61,559 nt of DNA, taken from contig JBDRBT010000013.1 of NCBI GenBank assembly GCA_043822385.1, positions 1-61,559 of the forward strand. The letters run 5' to 3'. Shown piece by piece: positions 51,704 through 60,162 of the stretch; positions within the stretch are counted from its first letter, which is position 1, and each line of letters opens with the position of its first letter. The DNA is from JABWCK01 sp043822385. Its GTDB lineage: Archaea > Micrarchaeota > Micrarchaeia > Norongarragalinales > Norongarragalinaceae. The translations under genes and the position numbers were made by a program. The notes below the pieces were generated by a model. The model was not told the DNA's origin, did no database searches, and worked only from the letters and a program-made list of their open reading frames with translations.

Positions 51704-53725
51704 TCACCCCTGCGCTTTGATTTTAATTGGCGTTAATCCTTTTTCTTCATCGCAAACTGGACAGTACTCGTGTTCTCCGTTTAAGTAACCGTGTTCTGGA
51801 CAAACGCTGAATGTTGGCGTAATAGTGTAGTAAGGTAGCCGGTAGTTTTCAGCTATTTTCTTGACTAATTGTTTAGTTGCTTGAATGTCTGGGAGTTTTT
51901 CTCCAATAAAACCATGTAGTACTGTTCCGCCGGTGTATTTTGTTTGCAGTTCGTCTTGCAAGTCTAGTGCCTCGAAAATGTCGTTAGTAAAGTTTACAGG
52001 TAGTTGAGTTGAGTTAGTGTAGTAAGGCGCGGCGCCTTTCTTCCAGTCTTCCTCGTTACCTACTTTAATTTCCGGGTATTGTTTTTTGTCGTGTTTAGCG
52101 AATCTGAATGTCGTGCCTTCGCCTGGCGTTGCTTCTAAATTGTAAATGTGTTTTGTTTCTTCTTGGTAGTCTCCTAGCCTAGCTCTAGTGTGGTTTAAGA
52201 CTTTGATAGCAAATTCTCTTCCTTTAGGTGTGCCTGTTCCTTCACCCATGAAGTTGATTAGTGCTTCATTCATTCCTAGCAAGCCTATTGTTGAAAAGTG
52301 GTTAGCCCAGTAATTGCCGTAAGCTTGTTTTATTCCACGCAAGTAGTATTTAGCGTAAGGATATAAGTTTTGTTCAGTTAAAGTCTCGAGGACACTCCTC
52401 TTTATTTCCAAGCTGTCTTTAGCTAAGCCGGTTAGCCAGTCTAGTCTAACAAAGAATTCGTCCTCGTTTTTAGACGCGAATCCGATTCTAGGAAGGTTTA
52501 TGGTTACTACTCCAATGCTTCCTGTTAAGGGGTTGGCTCCGAATAAGCCGCCGCCTTTCTTGCGTAATTCCCTGTTGTCTAAACGCAGTCTGCAGCACAT
52601 GCTTCTCGCGTCTTCGGGCTTCATGTCGCTGTTAATGAAGTTGGAAAAATAAGGAATTCCGTATTTAGCGGTCATTTCAAAAATCTTGTCTGAAACTTTA
52701 GAATCCCAATTAAAGTCTTTAGTAATGTTGTAAGTCGGTATGGGGAAAGTGAATACGCGTCCTTTAGCGTCTCCCTCCATCATTACTTCCGCGAAAGCTA
52801 GGTTGAATAAATCCATTTCTTCTTGGAATTCTGCGTAAGTCTCGTTTTTTTCTTCACCGCCGATCACTACTTTGTCGTTAGCTATGTTTGCTGGGGGGTT
52901 CAAGTCTAGAGTAACGTTAGTGAATGGTGTTTGAAAACCAACTCTCGTCGGCACGTTGATGTTGAAAATGAATTCTTGAAGCGCTTGTTTTACTTCTTTG
53001 TAATTCAATCCGTCGTAACGAATGAATGGCGCTAGGTACGTGTCGAAGCTAGAGAATGCTTGTGCTCCTGCTGCTTCTCCTTGCAGCGTGTAAAAGAAAT
53101 TAATTACTTGGCCTAAAGCAGTCCTCAAGTGTTTAGGTGGTTTGCTTTCTACCTTGCCGGGTACTCCCTTGAAACCGTTTTTAAGCAAGTCAGGCAAGTC
53201 CCAACCGCAACAATACACGGATAGTAATCCCAAGTCGTGCAAGTGAAGGTCTGCATTCATGTGTGCGTCTCGAATCTCGCTAGTGTAAATGCGGTTCAGC
53301 CAGTATCTTGAAACTAGTGTTGAAGACAAGTGGTAGTTTAATCCTTGCAAGGAGTATTCCATGTTGCTGTTTTCTTTTACTCTCCAGTCTTCCTTGCCAA
53401 CGTATTCTAAAACGAATTTTTCTCCCTCGCTTACTGCTTGTTTTAAGTCTCTTACTCGCGAGTGCTGGTCTCGATAAAGAATGTATGCTTTAGCTGTTCT
53501 CGCGTGGCCTTTTTCAATTAGTGTTTTTTCAACTAAGTTTTGTATTTGTTCTACGGTAGGGATTTCGTCAGTAATGAGTTGAATTACATCTTCAGTGATT
53601 CCTTCAGCTGCCTTGCGGTCTTTTCCTCCTACTGCTTTAGCTGCCCTGAAAATTGCTTCAGTTATTTTTTCTTTATCAAACGGAACTATGGAACCGTCGC
53701 GTTTCTTGATTTTATTTGGATTCAT
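51704..53725 (-). CDS. nrdD: Class III anaerobic ribonucleotide reductase, large chain lacking the glycyl-radical tail
   Basis: 673 residues from ATG 53725, which has GGTGA six bases before it; a GTG three codons earlier overlaps that site. N-terminal ATP-cone (NKIKKRDGSIVPFDKEKITEAI), catalytic barrel with MCCRLRLDNRELRKKGGGLFG and TGSIGVVTINLPRIG, and the zinc site CPEHGYLNGEHEYCPVC at the C-terminus. It stops just before the glycyl-radical motif, which follows as a separate ORF. Reduces NTPs to dNTPs anaerobically. Confidence 0.93.
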   Translation of the reverse strand: MNPNKIKKRDGSIVPFDKEKITEAIFRAAKAVGGKDRKAAEGITEDVIQLITDEIPTVEQIQNLVEKTLIEKGHARTAKAYILYRDQHSRVRDLKQAVSEGEKFVLEYVGKEDWRVKENSNMEYSLQGLNYHLSSTLVSRYWLNRIYTSEIRDAHMNADLHLHDLGLLSVYCCGWDLPDLLKNGFKGVPGKVESKPPKHLRTALGQVINFFYTLQGEAAGAQAFSSFDTYLAPFIRYDGLNYKEVKQALQEFIFNINVPTRVGFQTPFTNVTLDLNPPANIANDKVVIGGEEKNETYAEFQEEMDLFNLAFAEVMMEGDAKGRVFTFPIPTYNITKDFNWDSKVSDKIFEMTAKYGIPYFSNFINSDMKPEDARSMCCRLRLDNRELRKKGGGLFGANPLTGSIGVVTINLPRIGFASKNEDEFFVRLDWLTGLAKDSLEIKRSVLETLTEQNLYPYAKYYLRGIKQAYGNYWANHFSTIGLLGMNEALINFMGEGTGTPKGREFAIKVLNHTRARLGDYQEETKHIYNLEATPGEGTTFRFAKHDKKQYPEIKVGNEEDWKKGAAPYYTNSTQLPVNFTNDIFEALDLQDELQTKYTGGTVLHGFIGEKLPDIQATKQLVKKIAENYRLPYYTITPTFSVCPEHGYLNGEHEYCPVCDEEKGLTPIKIKAQG

Positions 53726-53730
53726 TTGCT

Positions 53731-54186
53731 TCACCTTGTTAATTTGGATATTTCTTTTTCAAACCTTTTCACGTCTTCAAATTCTTTGTAAACGCTTGCG
53801 AACCTGATGTACGCTACTTTATCTCTTTTTTTCAAGACGCGCATTACTATTTCCCCAATTTCTTTAGTAGAGACTTCCGCGCTTTCCTTGTTTAAGAGTT
53901 CTCGTTCTACCTCGCTTACCATTGCTTGAATTTCATCGGAAGAAATCGTTCTTTTTTCGCAAGCTCGTTCTATTCCGCGAACGAGTTTTGCTCTATCAAA
54001 ATATTCCCTCCTGCCGTCTTTCTTTTTCACTAGAATCGTTGTTTCAGTTCTCTCGTAAGTAGTAAAGCGTTTTCCACAATCAGTGCATTCTCGTCTGCGT
54101 CTAACTGCATTCAAGTCTTCACTGTCTCGAGAATCAGCGACTATTGTTTCTTCAAAACCGCAGAAAGGACACTTCAAGTACTCCAC
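53731..54186 (-). CDS. nrdR: NrdR-type transcriptional repressor
   Basis: 151 residues. Zinc ribbon with Cys6, Cys9, Cys34 and Cys37, then an ATP-cone (VKKKDGRREYFDRAKLVRGIERACEKR). NrdR senses (d)ATP and represses ribonucleotide reductase genes in bacteria. It starts at a GTG and is the first gene of the nrd operon. An archaeal NrdR is unusual and suggests transfer from bacteria. Confidence 0.93.
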   Translation of the reverse strand: MEYLKCPFCGFEETIVADSRDSEDLNAVRRRRECTDCGKRFTTYERTETTILVKKKDGRREYFDRAKLVRGIERACEKRTISSDEIQAMVSEVERELLNKESAEVSTKEIGEIVMRVLKKRDKVAYIRFASVYKEFEDVKRFEKEISKLTR

Positions 54187-54230
54187 CTTTTTATAAACTT
54201 CACAGTAATTCTCTTTTTTTGCTCTTTACC

Positions 54231-54272
54231 CCACTACTACCCCTTGTGGTTCCAGAGCTAATGTTCTACTAC
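54231..54272. promoter_or_regulatory. Candidate operator upstream of nrdR
   Basis: CTACTAC occurs twice (54234-54240 and 54266-54272), 32 bp apart, the spacing of bacterial NrdR box pairs. The first copy is inside CCAC(...)GTGG and the second inside ATGT(...)ACAT. The match to the classical NrdR consensus is poor, so this is only a candidate. Confidence 0.3.
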
Positions 54273-54278
54273 ATCTGG

Positions 54279-54289
54279 CTATTTAAAGG
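54279..54289 (-). promoter_or_regulatory. TATA-like element of the nrd operon
   Basis: CCTTTAAATAG on the minus strand, about 95 bp upstream of the nrdR start, placing the candidate operator in the transcribed leader. Confidence 0.4.
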
Positions 54290-54336
54290 TTTCTGCGGTA
54301 TTGTGCTGGTTTAAAAGTTTTCCTGTATTTTTTTAG

Positions 54337-54462
54337 TGCTGGGGGAGAGATTCGAACTCTCGAACTCCTAAGAGACAGGATGACTTAGTTTTTTTTAGTC
54401 GAGTTTTTTTCTAAAAAAGTCGCTTAAGTCCCGCGCATTTGGCCAGGCTTTGCTACCCCAGC
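54337..54462 (-). tRNA. tRNA-Leu (UAA) with a 41-nt intron
   Basis: Acceptor GCTGGGG/CCCCAGC, discriminator A, anticodon stem CGGGA/TCCTG, loop C-T-TAA-G then a 41-nt intron (54382-54422) then A38. Variable arm TCTCTTAGGAGTTC is the same as in tRNA-Leu (GAG). T-arm GAGAG-TTCGAAT-CTCTC. The intron contains GACTT/AAGTC ends and TTTTTTAG/CTAAAAAA pairing. No CCA. Confidence 0.92.
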
Positions 54463-54505
54463 ATAAGCCGTTGGAATAAATTTGTTTGTTTGTGGTTTAA
54501 TTAGT

Positions 54506-55225
54506 TTACGCGTGCTTGTTGTACAAGCTAGTAATGCGGTTAACGTAATTTACTGTTTCTTTAATCGGAGGAATGCCGTTGTATTTGCTTACTCTTGCTG
54601 GTCCAGCGTTGTAAGCAGCTAGCGCTAAATCTATTCTCCCGAAGCGGCTTAATTGCAAGGCGAGGTAGCGTATTCCACACTCAACGTTTTTTTCTACGTT
54701 TAAAATCTCGTTTTCAGGCAAGTGGCAAGCACTTGAAGCAGTTGCAGGCATTAACTGAAATACGCCTTTCGCTCCTTTAGGTGAGCCCGCGTTAGGGTTG
54801 AAACCGCTTTCCTGGTAAGCTACTGCGCAAGCTAGGAGGAACGGGTCGTTAATCATTATTTTTCGTTGTTGAGTGTTTAGTAACGGAGCATAGTTTTTGA
54901 TTGCGTTTAATACTCTTTGCGATGATTGCCCGAACGGGCAAGCAGCGTATCTTGATTTAACTGCGTTTCCCGGAATAGTTAGTTTGTATCCTGCGAGTAA
55001 TTCAGTGTTTATTGACTTAAGAAACGGGTTTGAACCAAAAATCTTGTTTTGAGAGTAATACCCCGGCAAGTTAGCTATGCTTGTTGCTTGACTGATAACT
55101 AAATCGTAGTCACTGCTTGCTTGCACGTCTTGAATTGTTTTTCCGGAATAAATTTTTACTTCATCAAACTGCAAGGCAGTTGCGAAAGTAGTGAAAAGAA
55201 TCAATGCGGCTAGTATTTTCTTCAT
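54506..55225 (-). CDS. Exported lytic transglycosylase-like protein (SLT family)
   Basis: 239 residues from ATG 55225 (a longer start eight codons up is not needed). Signal peptide 1-17, a middle domain ending LLAGYKLTIPG, then an SLT domain with catalytic Glu139 in QESGFNP, GVFQLMPATAS (154-164) and AAYNAGPARV. This is the lysozyme-like fold that cleaves peptidoglycan glycan strands. Most archaea have no peptidoglycan, so the target may be a bacterial wall or another polymer. Transfer from bacteria is likely. Confidence 0.9.
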   Translation of the reverse strand: MKKILAALILFTTFATALQFDEVKIYSGKTIQDVQASSDYDLVISQATSIANLPGYYSQNKIFGSNPFLKSINTELLAGYKLTIPGNAVKSRYAACPFGQSSQRVLNAIKNYAPLLNTQQRKIMINDPFLLACAVAYQESGFNPNAGSPKGAKGVFQLMPATASSACHLPENEILNVEKNVECGIRYLALQLSRFGRIDLALAAYNAGPARVSKYNGIPPIKETVNYVNRITSLYNKHA

Positions 55226-55253
55226 CTTAAAGAAAGGAATGTTTTTCAAGCAT

Positions 55254-55823
55254 TTATTTCTTGGGTTTCTGCAGGAAAGAGAGGAAAGCAGTGTGAACTA
55301 AACCCAGGTTTTCTGGTCGCATTCCTTTCTCGCGCACGAGGAAATCGCGAACAATTACTTCAATAGTACGATAATGCGTGAAGCCTAGTGCTTCTCCAGT
55401 TAGAACGAATTTTTTGGCTTGCTCGAAGTGAGGTAAGTAACCAACTGCGAATCCGCCTTCGTTAAGTGATTCTAAAGCAGCTGGAAGTAGTTTTTCTGAT
55501 TCCGCGCAATCAAGCGTTACTAAATCAATTTCTTTCTCGTCAAAGCCGTTTAAAGCGTCTTGTTCTTTTACTTCAACGTTCGTGAAACCGGTTTTCTCAA
55601 TGTTTTTAAGAATTATTTTAGCGAATTCCGGGCGTTTTTCGTAAGAGTAGACTCGTCCTTTTTCTCCAGCAATGTTCGCTAGAAACAAAGTTAGGAATCC
55701 AGAGCCTCCGCCGCAGTCTATTGCTTTGCTTCCAGAACCAAAGCCAGTTAAAGCTACTATTAGCCCTGAGTCTTTTTGTAAAACCACAGCTGGTCCGCGT
55801 TTGAGTTTCTTGAAGTCAATCAT
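55254..55823 (-). CDS. trmI: tRNA m1A methyltransferase, TrmI-like
   Basis: 189 residues from ATG 55823; a longer reading frame runs back into tRNA-Thr and is rejected. KRGPAVVLQKDSGLIVALTGFGSGSKAIDCGGGSGFLTLFLA, then VYSYEKRPEFAKIILKNIE, DLVTLDC and PENLGLVHTAFL match TrmI/Trm61, which makes m1A57/58 in archaeal tRNAs. It is 10 bp downstream of tRNA-Thr on the same strand. Confidence 0.88.
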   Translation of the reverse strand: MIDFKKLKRGPAVVLQKDSGLIVALTGFGSGSKAIDCGGGSGFLTLFLANIAGEKGRVYSYEKRPEFAKIILKNIEKTGFTNVEVKEQDALNGFDEKEIDLVTLDCAESEKLLPAALESLNEGGFAVGYLPHFEQAKKFVLTGEALGFTHYRTIEVIVRDFLVREKGMRPENLGLVHTAFLSFLQKPKK

Positions 55824-55832
55824 TTTTTCTAG

Positions 55833-55943
55833 AGCCCCCGAAGGGAATTGAACCCTCGACCTATTGCTTTCTATAATTCTTTTGATCAAACTTTTATCAA
55901 AAGTTTGTACGAGGCAATCGCTCTACCGCTGAGCTACGGAGGC
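55833..55943 (-). tRNA. tRNA-Thr (CGU) with a 39-nt intron
   Basis: Acceptor GCCTCCG/CGGGGGC, discriminator T, D-arm GCTC/GAGC, anticodon stem ATTGC/GCAAT, loop C-T-CGT-A then intron (55869-55907) then A38. T-arm GAGGG-TTCAATT-CCCTT. The intron starts CAAACTTTT and contains CAAACTTTT/AAAAGTTTG around GAT, followed by ATCAAAA, as in tRNA-Thr (GGU). No CCA. Confidence 0.94.
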
Positions 55944-55984
55944 ACTTTTACTTAATTAGAGTGTATTGTTTTAAAGAAAAACCT

Positions 55985-58900
55985 TTACTCTCTCTTGAAG
56001 CGAATGGTTATTACGCCGATTAGTATTGTTGCTAGCATTAGTAGTGCTAGAGCAATGTTTTCAGGCCATGATGGTAGCGACAAGTTTTGGTTTCCGTTTG
56101 GTGGTTCGTTGAAGTCGTAAATTCTGTTTGTTCCGAATGGGTTTGTTGCTGGAGTTCCGCGAGTGCCGTCTTCAGATCCAGTGAAGCTAATTCCTTTTGA
56201 AGCAAAGTCTGGATTCATTGGAATATCTTGACCATTGTAAATGCTAATGCTTCCAGTGCTTGGGTTGAATGCTAGAATGCCGTTTTGTCCTCTTGCGGTT
56301 AATAACGTTGCTAGTATTTCTTCAAAGTCAGGTCCCTTGACTGTTACTGCTGGTTCGCCTTTGTTGTTTTGATCGAACTTAATGTTAATGTCGCCTTTGT
56401 CTGTCGGGATAGTAACGCTGCCGTCTCCCTCTAGTTTAGGGGTTCCAGTTATCTTGTAATTAGTTATTTCGCCGGTTTCTTTATCTATTCTTTGCAGGAT
56501 TGGGTCGCCGTTTTCGTCTGTAGTAAGCAAGTATTGAGCGTCAGGTGTTTCCCAAGAATAAATTCCTTTCCCCCCTAGTATTTCTTCCAACGCTTTGTTT
56601 AATTCCGCCTCCATTTGAGGATCCTTCAGGTCAATATGTTCTATTGTAGGCGCGTCAATGTCTTTTCCGTCTAAGTTTACTTTCTCCATTCCAGTAGTAA
56701 ACCCGTTAAAGAATTTCGCGTTGCCTTCAGCTAGAACGTAAACGAACAACAAGAGTTTCTTAGTGTCTGGATCAAACTCTATTTTTGCTTTACCTGAATA
56801 AATCGTTAAGAGAGTGCCGGCAGTGATTATTCCGTTAGCGTTTTCAATAGTTACTTCGCCTTCCCCGCTTACTTTTATTACTCCGTTGTCTGCTTCCTGC
56901 GTTACTCCCTTCCTGTCTCCACTAGTGTCAATGAAAACAATTGTTTTACCGTCCAAAACGATTGTTCCAGTAGTAGTATCTATCGAAGTTACTAAACCAA
57001 GAAAGTCAGTCAAGTCTCCAGTTACAGTTCTTCCAGTTAGTTTTTCTAACTCGTCTTTAAAGCAATCAACCGCATTGCAGTTATTTCCCATGTTGAGAAT
57101 GGTTTCGCCTGATTCCTTAATATTCAAGAACTCGTCTTTACAGCCGTTCAAGCTAGTGTAAATTATTTTGTTTGGTAGAATGATTTTAGCTAATTCCTGG
57201 TTGCGCAGCCTGCTTAGAGCACGGTCAACCCATTCTGGTGAAGTGAATGCGAAAGCAACGCTGCCGTCTTTGTTTATTTTCTTGAATCCAGCGTTACTGA
57301 ATTCAAGCAAGCTTCCATCAGCATTGATTAGGGTTTCTTGAGGTAGGCAGTTGTTTGCTTTTAATAAGTTGAATAGTTGTCCTTTCACGCTCCATGAACT
57401 CTTCTCAATGTGAACGTTGAATAATTGCATTGGCTGAGTAAAACTTTTTTGGTTTTCCATTGAAGTCTTCAAGTTTAGTATTTCTAGTACTTCCCTCAAG
57501 TCGAGTTCTCCGAAGGACTCATTCAACGCGTCTTTAGCATTAATTTTATTGAATGACATGGGTAAAGCGTTTTTAATGTCGTCTATAATGCTAGCGCTGT
57601 TTGAAGTAGTCGTATCAGTTAAGGGAGTTGGGTTGCGTGCGGGAAGCGCTTGGTAAGTAAATATTTTGTATTGAGAATCCTTGCAGTTAGTAACGTAATT
57701 CATTGCTAAGTTTCCTTGATAGAGTTGAATTATTTGAGGCAGGCTAGCTGTATTAATGAATTTAATAAACATGTTATTGTATAGGGGGTCTAGTTTAGTT
57801 CCTAACGCCGCTATTTTTGCGCTTGAAGCAGTTTTTATTAGTGAAGTGTACGGTAGTAAGTATTGAACTATAAATCCTAGAGTCATTGTTGTACGGTAAC
57901 CGCTTTTTAGTGAATCTAGTTTTTCTTTAGAACAATCTACTCCATCAAACATTTCGGGGTCTATTTGTAATACTTTTGCATTAACTGCTAACCCGTAAGA
58001 TAAAACTAGTAGGGACGGGAAGCCGGTTAAAGCTCTGGCTGCAATGAACGGTAAACCAAATTGAAGTATGTACGTGAGCGTTTCAGCTTCTTCTTGTCTT
58101 TCTAGTTTTAGTAATGCGTCTGGTACTTTACCGTCTTCTGTTGAGTAAAGCATGGATAAGCTAGTGTGTTTTTCTTTGCTGGTTATTCCTCGCAAGTCTT
58201 CAAAGTTTGTTGTAGTACTGCTTCCCTTCCAGTTAGTAGTGATTAACCAATTCAAGTTTTTGTTGGTTTGAATCTTTGTTGTGGATTTAGCAGAGTTTTC
58301 AGTTAAGTCTTTTGATTCTGGTTTGTTTATTATAAACAAGCGGCCGGCTTCGAATGCTTTCCCCGGCGTAGTGAATCCAGTGTAAGAAGATAATCTTTCT
58401 TGAACCGTGCCTAATCCTAGAAAGTCTGTTGCTTTCCTGAACGCGCCTATTCCTGAATCCTTGCTTTGCTTGTTAGCGTAAATGCGCAGGTAATTAGAGT
58501 CTTCTTTTCTTATGTGAATGATTAATTGGTTTGCTGCAGCGAATGCTAGTCTAGCTGGCCCTAACCACGCGCCTCCAACAAAATAACTTGCGGCTAATCT
58601 CTTGGATGTAATCGCGGCTACTCTTTTTTGTGCTTCCTGGCTTTCAATCAAGCTTTTTACTTCAGTTTGAGTTTGAAGCATTATTTTTTCGTTACTAATT
58701 TTTGTTGCGCCCGTATCTATTGTTTCAGCAAAAGAATTGAAAGCGGATTGCATTTCGTTTAAGTTTGGTTGCTTTAAATTAATATTAACTGGGGCGGTTC
58801 CTAATGCTGAATCGCTAAAACCATTTCTACTTAAAAACGCGCTACTTACTTCTCCATTGTTTTTTAATTCTTTGAAAACTTTACCTGCGTTTTCTGCTAT

Positions 58901-60079
58901 TATTTTATCTGTTGACTGCAAATCATTGCTTAATTTTAGTATTACTTTTTCGTAAGCATCCGCATCTGCAAAACCGATGTTACCATAACCTCGTATCGTG
59001 GTTACTAATGAATCCCGATTTTGTTGAATTAATTGAATAGTTGGTATAGTATCGCTGTTTTGTAGGTTGTTTTTCATGTTAGTTAAAATTCTTTCTTTGT
59101 CCGCGATTTTATCCCCACTTACTTTAAAATTATAGAACGAAGTAATGCCAAAACCTAGTGACGCATAGAAATCAACTTGATTCCATGCGTTACTGAATCC
59201 CAACCAGTCTTCAAAAAAAGCTGGAACAATCAAGTTGCCGCCTTCATTCAAATTAAGCATTGACGTTGCTTCATCTGTTTGAATGAATTGGTTTGTGGGT
59301 ACGTCTTCTATTTTTCCGTTAGCTGGATTCGTGTATTGACCTTTTTTGCATTCTCTGGTTTCTTTGTTGCAGTAAACCAAGTCTTGATCCAGCGTTGCCC
59401 AGTACGTTACTTTACCTTGAATTTCTTCATTAAGCAAGCAAGAATCAGTTTGCATTGCCGGAACGTCGTTTAATTGTTCTAGCGTGAATTCAATTGGTTT
59501 GCCGTTTTCACCAAGCGAGTCGGGAATAACTATTTTTAGTTCTTTTTCAGGGCTCGTGTCTGTGGGAGTTACTGGCGTAGTATCGCCTTCTTCTTTTGGT
59601 ATTAAACCGTAATCTGATAAGATTCCTTTCAAGCTTTTTTCTTTTTCTTCCCCGCGTGTTTTAGAATAAGCTATTGCTTGTGGTATTGAGATTTTGTAGT
59701 TGTCTGGGTTGTCTTTGTTTTTATCAAATCCCTCGATAGTGCGTTCAGCTACTTCAATCGGGTCTTCATTCAATAATGCTGCTAGAGTAGTTATCTTGAT
59801 TTCTTTTTCAAGCAAGCTCAACGGGTCTTGAATCTTGGTGTTGGGACTCAAGGGATCAATGTACTCAGAATTTTTTTGTTGGTTTAATGCAGCGCCAGTA
59901 TCCAAGTCCGTTATTTGTTCTACTTGAGTAGTCAAAACGTTGTCCCACAAGATTTTTCTTTCTGAATCACTTATTTCAGCTACGTCGCAGTTTCCTGAAG
60001 TAGTTTGAGCGTATGCTAATGGCGCCATTAATTCTACTAGAAATAAGACGCTAATTAGGGTGAAGAAGAGTTTCTTCAT
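55985..60079 (-). CDS. 1364-residue membrane-anchored protein of unknown function
   Basis: A signal peptide (1-24, cleavage after AYA) leads into a large exported region. Hydrophobic stretches lie at about 493-521, 668-702 and 731-750. Two paired-cysteine zones (about 214-243 and the NCNAVDCF region) and a C-terminal membrane helix (about 1337-1360) ending KRE follow. The last third is beta-rich with Gly/Asp repeats (GEVTIENANG, LEGDGSVTIPTDKGDI). Very large exported proteins of this sort occur in DPANN genomes; the family and role are not known to me. Probably a surface or secretion-related structure. Confidence 0.75.
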   Translation of the reverse strand: MKKLFFTLISVLFLVELMAPLAYAQTTSGNCDVAEISDSERKILWDNVLTTQVEQITDLDTGAALNQQKNSEYIDPLSPNTKIQDPLSLLEKEIKITTLAALLNEDPIEVAERTIEGFDKNKDNPDNYKISIPQAIAYSKTRGEEKEKSLKGILSDYGLIPKEEGDTTPVTPTDTSPEKELKIVIPDSLGENGKPIEFTLEQLNDVPAMQTDSCLLNEEIQGKVTYWATLDQDLVYCNKETRECKKGQYTNPANGKIEDVPTNQFIQTDEATSMLNLNEGGNLIVPAFFEDWLGFSNAWNQVDFYASLGFGITSFYNFKVSGDKIADKERILTNMKNNLQNSDTIPTIQLIQQNRDSLVTTIRGYGNIGFADADAYEKVILKLSNDLQSTDKIIAENAGKVFKELKNNGEVSSAFLSRNGFSDSALGTAPVNINLKQPNLNEMQSAFNSFAETIDTGATKISNEKIMLQTQTEVKSLIESQEAQKRVAAITSKRLAASYFVGGAWLGPARLAFAAANQLIIHIRKEDSNYLRIYANKQSKDSGIGAFRKATDFLGLGTVQERLSSYTGFTTPGKAFEAGRLFIINKPESKDLTENSAKSTTKIQTNKNLNWLITTNWKGSSTTTNFEDLRGITSKEKHTSLSMLYSTEDGKVPDALLKLERQEEAETLTYILQFGLPFIAARALTGFPSLLVLSYGLAVNAKVLQIDPEMFDGVDCSKEKLDSLKSGYRTTMTLGFIVQYLLPYTSLIKTASSAKIAALGTKLDPLYNNMFIKFINTASLPQIIQLYQGNLAMNYVTNCKDSQYKIFTYQALPARNPTPLTDTTTSNSASIIDDIKNALPMSFNKINAKDALNESFGELDLREVLEILNLKTSMENQKSFTQPMQLFNVHIEKSSWSVKGQLFNLLKANNCLPQETLINADGSLLEFSNAGFKKINKDGSVAFAFTSPEWVDRALSRLRNQELAKIILPNKIIYTSLNGCKDEFLNIKESGETILNMGNNCNAVDCFKDELEKLTGRTVTGDLTDFLGLVTSIDTTTGTIVLDGKTIVFIDTSGDRKGVTQEADNGVIKVSGEGEVTIENANGIITAGTLLTIYSGKAKIEFDPDTKKLLLFVYVLAEGNAKFFNGFTTGMEKVNLDGKDIDAPTIEHIDLKDPQMEAELNKALEEILGGKGIYSWETPDAQYLLTTDENGDPILQRIDKETGEITNYKITGTPKLEGDGSVTIPTDKGDINIKFDQNNKGEPAVTVKGPDFEEILATLLTARGQNGILAFNPSTGSISIYNGQDIPMNPDFASKGISFTGSEDGTRGTPATNPFGTNRIYDFNEPPNGNQNLSLPSWPENIALALLMLATILIGVITIRFKRE

Positions 60080-60162
60080 GCTTAAACAATTTTACTCGCA
60101 CAGAGTTTAAATAAGCTTCATTTTCGTAGGGCTTTAATACTAATTTATAGTAATCGTTTTGC

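Noticed and set aside
51692..51706. nrdD interpreted as a pseudogene broken by a premature TGA
   Set aside because: The downstream ORF has its own ATG and well-placed Shine-Dalgarno, and both parts keep all key motifs, so a split gene is more likely.
55824..55889. A 22-residue N-terminal extension of TrmI
   Set aside because: It is encoded by tRNA-Thr sequence; the ATG at 55823 gives the normal TrmI start.
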